In this document: one piece after another, positions 6,917 through 11,062 of the stretch
How the letters are laid out: each line of letters starts with the position of its first letter
Numbering within the stretch: the first letter of the stretch is position 1
Source of the DNA: an uncultured Bacilli bacterium
GTDB taxonomy: Bacteria; Bacillota_I; Bacilli_A; RF39; UBA660
Reading direction: 5' to 3'
Length of the DNA: 11,062 nucleotides
Assembly (NCBI GenBank): GCA_947623645.1
Contig: CANQHK010000031.1
Coordinates: 1-11,062 of the forward strand
The notes under the pieces: model-generated
Told to the model about the DNA's origin: nothing
The model's database searches: none
What the model saw: only the letters and a program-made list of their open reading frames with translations
Position numbers and translations under genes: made by a program

Positions 6917-7907
6917 CTTTTTCTAATTGTTCTTTTAAAAAACTTGTTTCTATTCTAAGACAAATATCACTTGATTCGGGGTCATAAAAACAATGATCGG
7001 CAAAACCATGGGTGTTTACTTCATCGTCTTCTTCCCAATCTTTTACTGTGAATCCATTTTGTTCACTTCTTTTTAGAATGACTTCTTGAAAATTGGGATT
7101 GTATTTTTTCATACAATCGATTATCTGCTTCGTCATTTCAAAAGGGATTAGACGATCGGTTTTGGAAGTAATCAAGAGGGTAGGAATTTCTAACTGTGCA
7201 ACTTTTTCTGTTAAGTCGGCATTTCTTTTTGCTTCTTCGATGGTTTCTTTTCCTTCAAAAAGACCTTTCATTAAAGTGAATTTTTTTCCTTCTTCGTAAA
7301 TGGTCTTTCGTCTTTTTTTACTTAGCTCTGTTTTGGGGTTTTCTGTCGATAAAACTTGTGTACTTAAAGGACTTATGAAGGTTAGACTTTTTACGTTTCC
7401 TCGATTTTTCATGGGTTCTGATTCATTTCTTCCGGTTCCTGTTACATAGTATTGACAGATTAATGCTCCAAGGCAAGTTCCAACGAGATGAATGGACTTG
7501 CTTCCAAATTCCTCTTCTACCTTGTCGATTACAGAAGATAAATCTCTAGCAAAACGTTCCCAAGAAGTTTCACGTTCGTCCATTTGTCCATTTTTTGTAC
7601 TTGCTCCATGATTTCTAACATCGATTCTTACAATGCAACAATCTAAATTTTCGGCTTGTAATTCTCCCGATAATCTTTGATAATTTCCATAAGGTTTTTT
7701 GGTAAGAACAATTTTATTTTTACCATCTTTCCATTCTTTTTTGATTTTTCCGTTTTCTAGAACCGGATAAAATCCATTTTCATCTCGGTCATATCCACCA
7801 CTATGAACCATCAGAACAAGATTTTTGGATTCTAAATTTCCTTCGATGGAACTTGCAATTTCCCACTCATCGATTGTTCCTTTTTGAACGATGAATCTTT
7901 TCTCCAT
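6882..7907 (-). CDS. Alpha/beta hydrolase with Cys at the nucleophile position
   Basis: This is a 341-residue cytosolic alpha/beta-hydrolase-fold protein. LVLMVHSGGYD (30-40) is the beta-strand and oxyanion-hole region, and DVRNHGAS (96-103) is a typical fold motif. The nucleophile elbow is GTCLG (143-147), so the predicted nucleophile is Cys145 rather than the usual Ser, a form known from dienelactone hydrolases. LLITSKTDRLIP (244-255) gives the acidic residue Asp251. His300 or His305 (THGFADHCF) would complete the triad. About 50 residues with many Lys and Glu between 185 and 235 look like a lid. The C-terminus is a charged helix. A minus-strand promoter lies immediately upstream, and AAGGA (7915-7919) is 7 bases from the ATG, so it is a single-gene unit. 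The substrate cannot be inferred. Confidence 0.85.
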   Translation of the reverse strand: MEKRFIVQKGTIDEWEIASSIEGNLESKNLVLMVHSGGYDRDENGFYPVLENGKIKKEWKDGKNKIVLTKKPYGNYQRLSGELQAENLDCCIVRIDVRNHGASTKNGQMDERETSWERFARDLSSVIDKVEEEFGSKSIHLVGTCLGALICQYYVTGTGRNESEPMKNRGNVKSLTFISPLSTQVLSTENPKTELSKKRRKTIYEEGKKFTLMKGLFEGKETIEEAKRNADLTEKVAQLEIPTLLITSKTDRLIPFEMTKQIIDCMKKYNPNFQEVILKRSEQNGFTVKDWEEDDEVNTHGFADHCFYDPESSDICLRIETSFLKEQLEKEKELEHFYRKF

Positions 7908-7937
7908 TTCTTTTTCCTTCTTTCTTCTATTTTCTTT

Positions 7938-7966
7938 ATTTTAGCATATTTTTTTATCGACAACAA
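7938..7966 (-). promoter_or_regulatory. Promoter of the hydrolase gene
   Basis: On the minus strand, TTGTTG (7966-7961) is followed by a 17-base spacer and TAAAAT (7943-7938). TGC directly before the -10 gives an extended -10 element. Transcription would start near 7931, about 24 bases before the ATG at 7907. Confidence 0.7.
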
Positions 7967-7981
7967 ATTTTCTTTTTTTTC

Positions 7982-8011
7982 TTGACATAGACCCCTTAGG
8001 GGTGTTATTAT
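7982..8011 (+). promoter_or_regulatory. csoR-copA promoter with CsoR operator in the spacer
   Basis: TTGACA (7982-7987) is a consensus -35 and TATTAT (8006-8011) the -10, with an 18-base spacer. The spacer holds the perfect palindrome ACCCCT-T-AGGGGT (7991-8003). It stands out as G/C-rich in AT-rich surroundings and resembles known CsoR operators (TACCC...GGGTA type). A repressor bound here would block RNA polymerase directly, and copper binding would release it. The start site is expected near 8018, leaving only about 11 bases of leader. Confidence 0.85.
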
Positions 8012-8028
8012 TTATCTGGGTGAAAAAT

Positions 8029-8319
8029 ATGATTAATGAAAAAGTACGACATACCAATCGAAGTGTTGAAGATAAAAAGAGGCTTACGAACCGTCTTCAT
8101 GTTATTGAAGGTCAAGTTCGTGGCGTTCTTTCGATGGTTGAAGAGGATCGATATTGTGGAGATATTTTAATTCAAATCTCGGCGATTGATCAGTCCTTAA
8201 AGAGTCTTGGTAAAGAAATTTTAAAAAAACATTTAGCAACTTGTGTTGTTACAGATATTCAAAATAATCATTTAGAAGTTCTCGATGAAGTGATGGATTT
8301 GTTTAAAAAATTAGATTGA
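8029..8319 (+). CDS. csoR: CsoR-family copper-sensing repressor
   Basis: This small all-helical DNA-binding repressor (DUF156 family) releases its operator when Cu(I) binds. Starting at ATG 8029 it is 96 residues long, normal for the family. The Cu(I) ligands fit the C-H-C pattern: Cys43 (in RYCGD), then His68 and Cys72 (in HLATC), with Tyr42 before the first Cys as in classic CsoR. RLHVIEGQVRGVLSMVEE (23-40) is the family's N-terminal signature. The in-frame GTG at 8002 lies within the promoter and is rejected. GTG 8020 could be a leaderless start, and GGGTG (8018-8022) is a weak ribosome site for ATG 8029. It stops 15 bases before the copper ATPase, which makes a copper sensor more likely than the related formaldehyde or nickel sensors (FrmR, RcnR). 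Confidence 0.93.
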   Translation: MINEKVRHTNRSVEDKKRLTNRLHVIEGQVRGVLSMVEEDRYCGDILIQISAIDQSLKSLGKEILKKHLATCVVTDIQNNHLEVLDEVMDLFKKLD

Positions 8320-8334
8320 TAGGAGGGAAAAATT

Positions 8335-10539
8335 ATGAAACATATTCTTTTAAAAATTGAGGGAATGACTTGTAGTGGATGTGCAGCGGGCTTAGAAAAA
8401 TATTTGAATAAACAAGAAAAAATAGAAAGTGCGGAAGTTAATTTAGTTTTAGCACAAGCCTCTATCTCTTATGATGATTCGCTTACGATAAAAGATTTAA
8501 ATCGATATGTCGAGGAGGCTGGATTTCATAGTTTAGGAGAATATCATCCCGAAGAAGAGAAAGATGAAAAAGTTTCTTATAAACCGGTTCTTTTTTATGG
8601 TATTCTTGCTCTTTTGGTTTTATATATTTCTATGGGACATATGGTTGGTCTTCCGGAGATTCCTTTTCTATCTCCTATGACTTCTCCGAAAAACTATGCT
8701 CTTGTTTTATTCCTTTTTACGCTTCCATTTTTCTATTATGGAAGAGATATTTTAATCAGTGGAATCAAAAATTTGATTCATCGAACCTATAATATGGATA
8801 CGCTTGTATCATTGGGAGTTTTTGCTAGTTTTTTCTATAGTTTCTTTTCGATGATGATGATTTTTTTGGGAGATTTCTCTTATACTTCAAGTCTTTATTT
8901 TGAATCTTGTATAATGATTCTTTATTTTATTCAGTTGGGACGAAGAATTTCCGAAAACAATTTTTTAAAAACGAAGGAAGCTCTTCGGGAACTTGTGCAG
9001 ATTACGCCAAATGAGGCTTACTTAAAAAAAGATGGAGGCATTCAGAAAGTAACGATTGACGAAGTTCACAAAAATGATATTTTGGTTGTTCAACCTGGAA
9101 TGCGGGTAGCAGTGGACGGGAAAATTGTTTGGGGAAGCGCTCATTTTGACGATGCTTTTATTACGGGGGAATCGACTCCTGTTAAAAAGAAAAAAGGAGA
9201 TGCGGTCGTTGCAGGAAGTATTAATTTAGATGGAGTGGTTCACTATCAAGCAGAAAGAATTGGAAAAAATTCTACGATTTCAGAAATTGTTCAATATGTC
9301 GTTGAGGCTGGAAATAAGAAAGCTCCGATTCAAAGAATTGCGGATGTTGTCTGCAGTTATTTTGTACCCGTTTTGTTTTTTCTTGCTGTTCTTACTTTGA
9401 TTGGTTCTCTCCTTTGTGGACTTTCATTCCTTTCTTCCTTTGTTTCGTTTGTCAATGTTTTAGTGGTTGCTTGTCCCTGTGCTTTGGGTCTTGCGACTCC
9501 ACTTGCTCTTTTTGCAAGTGAAGGGAATCTTACAAAGCGTGGAGTGCTTGTTAAGTCGGGAGAGATTATCGAGAATATTCCGAAAATTGATACAGTTGTT
9601 TTTGATAAAACGGGAACGCTTACTTATGGAAATTTAAGAATTTCGAAAGTTTATAATTATAGTAAAAGAAAAGATGATGAGATTTTAGCGGAGATTGCCA
9701 GTGTTCAACAAAATTCTACGCACCCTATTGCGAAAGCCTTTTTGCAGTATGTCCAAACGAAACATTTAATGCTTTCTTCTACCAGCAATTTTCAAAATTT
9801 AGCAGGAATAGGAGTGCAAGCAAAAATTCGGGGGAAAGAAGTTTTTATTGGAAGTGGAAAACTTTTTCGGAAATTGAAAATAGAAAATACCCATCTTGGT
9901 GATGAAGATGTTCTAACAAAAGAGGGCTCTAGTATTGTTTATTTGATTGAAGAGGGAAAAGTTCTTGCTTTGGTTGGAGTTCAGGATGTTGTAAGAACCG
10001 ATGCTAAAAAAATTATTTCTTCTTTGAAAAGGCAAGGAAAAGATGTTTGGATGGTTACGGGGGATCATGAAAATACGGCACAAAGAGTTGCTAGGACGCT
10101 CGGTATTTCCAATGTTTTAGCCAATGTTTCTCCAAAAGATAAAGGAAAATTTATTGAAGATTTGGAAAATCAAGGAAAAAAGGTTATGATGGTTGGAGAT
10201 GGAATTAACGATGCTTATAGTTTGGCTCTTGCAACGATTGGTGTCAGTTTCCATAGTGGAACAGATATTGCAGCAGATTCTTCGGATGTTTTATTGATGG
10301 ATGATCAAATTTCAAAATTATTAGAACTCTTTCAGTTGGGTAAAAAAACGATGCGAATTGTTTATCAAAATCTCTTCTTCGCCTTTTTCTACAATGTTTG
10401 TATGATTCCTCTTGCAATGGGAGTTTTTCGGAATTTTGGAATTGTCTTTAATCCGATGGCCTCTTCTCTTGCAATGACCCTTAGTAGTTTGACGGTCGTT
10501 CTTAATTCTTTACGACTTCTTGAAAAAAAAAGTAAATAA
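8335..10539 (+). CDS. copA: Copper-exporting P1B-type ATPase (CopA-like)
   Basis: This membrane pump uses ATP to export Cu(I). The 734-residue protein has one N-terminal metal-binding domain, GMTCSGC (C13, C16), then membrane helices from about residue 83. TGES (277-280) is the actuator loop. CPC (380-382) is the membrane metal site. DKTGTLT (424-430) carries the phosphorylated Asp424. STHP (461-464) is the P1B-specific nucleotide-domain motif, TGD is at 575-577 and GDGIND at 621-626. The final helices have YN (686-687) and MTLSS (714-718), the residues that mark Cu(I) pumps rather than Zn/Cd pumps. After GDGIND the usual APAL is AYSL, a minor oddity. AGGAGG (8321-8326) is 8 bases before the ATG. 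It is co-transcribed with the copper repressor and presumably induced by copper. No separate CopZ chaperone gene follows. Confidence 0.96.
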   Translation: MKHILLKIEGMTCSGCAAGLEKYLNKQEKIESAEVNLVLAQASISYDDSLTIKDLNRYVEEAGFHSLGEYHPEEEKDEKVSYKPVLFYGILALLVLYISMGHMVGLPEIPFLSPMTSPKNYALVLFLFTLPFFYYGRDILISGIKNLIHRTYNMDTLVSLGVFASFFYSFFSMMMIFLGDFSYTSSLYFESCIMILYFIQLGRRISENNFLKTKEALRELVQITPNEAYLKKDGGIQKVTIDEVHKNDILVVQPGMRVAVDGKIVWGSAHFDDAFITGESTPVKKKKGDAVVAGSINLDGVVHYQAERIGKNSTISEIVQYVVEAGNKKAPIQRIADVVCSYFVPVLFFLAVLTLIGSLLCGLSFLSSFVSFVNVLVVACPCALGLATPLALFASEGNLTKRGVLVKSGEIIENIPKIDTVVFDKTGTLTYGNLRISKVYNYSKRKDDEILAEIASVQQNSTHPIAKAFLQYVQTKHLMLSSTSNFQNLAGIGVQAKIRGKEVFIGSGKLFRKLKIENTHLGDEDVLTKEGSSIVYLIEEGKVLALVGVQDVVRTDAKKIISSLKRQGKDVWMVTGDHENTAQRVARTLGISNVLANVSPKDKGKFIEDLENQGKKVMMVGDGINDAYSLALATIGVSFHSGTDIAADSSDVLLMDDQISKLLELFQLGKKTMRIVYQNLFFAFFYNVCMIPLAMGVFRNFGIVFNPMASSLAMTLSSLTVVLNSLRLLEKKSK

Positions 10540-10561
10540 TAGAAAAATTTTCTTTTTTTAG

Positions 10562-10597
10562 AAAGATATGGATTTTTAATAATTCGTATCTTTTTTT
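10562..10597 (+). terminator. Intrinsic terminator after copA
   Basis: AAAGATATGGATT (10562-10574) pairs AATTCGTATCTTT (10581-10593) through 13 base pairs, two of them G-T wobbles, with the 6-base loop TTTAAT. The T run continues to 10597. It ends the copper operon. Confidence 0.85.
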
Positions 10598-10720
10598 GTT
10601 TGGAAAAGTATAACATCGCTAACTTTTGAAATTTAATGATGACATTTTGATTTTTTTTACGAATAATAAAATAGTAGAAGGTAAAATTTGGACAAGCCTT
10701 CAAGTCGTAATAAAAAATGA

Positions 10721-10736
10721 AAGGAGGGATTCTACG
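10721..10736 (+). promoter_or_regulatory. Strong ribosome binding site facing an ACG codon
   Basis: AAGGAGGG (10721-10728) is followed after ATTCT by ACG at 10734-10736, in frame with the nuclease gene. No ATG, GTG or TTG lies at the correct spacing in that frame. A single T-to-C change from ATG would explain it. The next in-frame ATGs are at 10758 and 10770, with no good site of their own. Confidence 0.55.
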
Positions 10737-11062
10737 ACGACAAAATTATTAGAAAATATGGAAGAAAGGATGAAAAGGCGGACGTTAGGAGAATATATTG
10801 AGAATAAAAATTATTATGTTCCAATTTTGTATGATGCTAGTTTTAAAGAGGTCTTTGCGAATGAAGACTATCCTCATCTTCCAGCTTATCTCATCAGTGT
10901 TTTTTTAGATCTTCCCTATGAAGAGATGAAAGATCAAATTCAGTTTCTTGGAAAAGGGATGAAAGGAGAACAACAAAAGGGAAAGAAAGGTAGGAAAGAT
11001 GCTGTCTTTAAAATTACGATTGCATCTTGCTCTTTTGCTGTTCGAAAGATTAATTTGGAAGC
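10734..11062 (+). CDS. PD-(D/E)XK nuclease family transposase, Rpn-like (3' partial)
   Basis: About 109 residues are visible before the window ends. The N-terminus reads TTKLLENMEERMKRRTLGEY, then YYVPILYDASFKEVFANED, the opening motif of Rpn/PDDEXK-transposase proteins (a D-x-x-F-K stretch near the start). GRKDAVFKI supplies the candidate active-site Asp, and KINLE near the end gives the Glu of the E-x-(K/Q) part. These proteins are DNA nucleases linked to recombination and are often present in many related copies per genome. The first conventional start is ATG 10758, but the strong ribosome site points to ACG 10734. I see no convincing promoter in 10600-10720, only AT-rich sequence. Assignment is by family resemblance and is limited by truncation. 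Confidence 0.65.

Noticed and set aside
8002..8028. GTG 8002 as the csoR start
   Set aside because: It falls inside the promoter spacer, at the end of the palindrome and before the -10, so it could not be on the transcript.
10600..10720. Possible promoter for the nuclease gene (TTGATT 10647-10652 with TAAAAT 10667-10672)
   Set aside because: The spacer is only 14 bases, and TAAAAT and TTGAAA pairs at other spacings are equally poor. In such AT-rich DNA these matches are not convincing.
1..11062. TGA read as tryptophan, as in some Mollicutes
   Set aside because: Trp is encoded by TGG throughout and all long genes are free of in-frame TGA, so the standard bacterial code fits. The one TGA stop (csoR) is followed directly by TAG and is not informative alone.

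Overview
The window is AT-rich DNA with a standard bacterial code: Trp is TGG and no long gene contains an in-frame TGA. It uses strong AAGGAGG-type ribosome binding sites, a T-box riboswitch and sigma-A-like promoters. Together with a Bacilli/Mollicutes-flavoured AlaRS, HolA and CsoR-CopA, this suggests a low-GC Firmicutes lineage, possibly an uncultured gut Bacilli or Erysipelotrichia/RF39-like organism. The lineage is inferred from style and gene content, not from a marker search.

Layout. (1) 1-1824: the 3' part of an unrecognised Ser/Thr/Pro-rich protein, followed by an AI-2E family membrane transporter. The transporter is split between two frames at a canonical -1 slippery heptamer (847-853). 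(2) 1825-6869: a T-box leader whose specifier codon reads GCU (alanine), then four closely packed genes: a Fic/Doc-like protein lacking the catalytic histidine, a dNMP-kinase-like P-loop kinase, alaS (alanyl-tRNA synthetase) and holA (DNA polymerase III delta). The last three are joined by overlaps or short gaps, and the operon ends at a hairpin shared with the convergent gene. (3) 6882-7907, minus strand: an alpha/beta hydrolase with a Cys nucleophile elbow. (4) 7982-10539: a copper-resistance operon. A CsoR-type repressor has its likely palindromic operator lying between the -35 and -10 of its own promoter, and a CopA-type Cu+ P1B-ATPase follows, closed by a strong terminator. (5) About 10734-11062: the 5' part of a PD-(D/E)XK nuclease-transposase (Rpn-like) gene with a strong Shine-Dalgarno but ACG where the start codon should be.

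How the parts work together. Uncharged tRNA-Ala should raise expression of alaS through the T-box, and with it the Fic protein, the nucleotide kinase and probably holA. This puts a putative Fic regulator and a DNA-precursor enzyme under alanine-starvation control and is the most unusual arrangement in the window. The copper operon looks like a conventional autoregulated sensor-exporter pair. No rRNA, tRNA, CRISPR array or insertion sequence end was seen. The only mobile-type gene is the truncated nuclease at the right edge.
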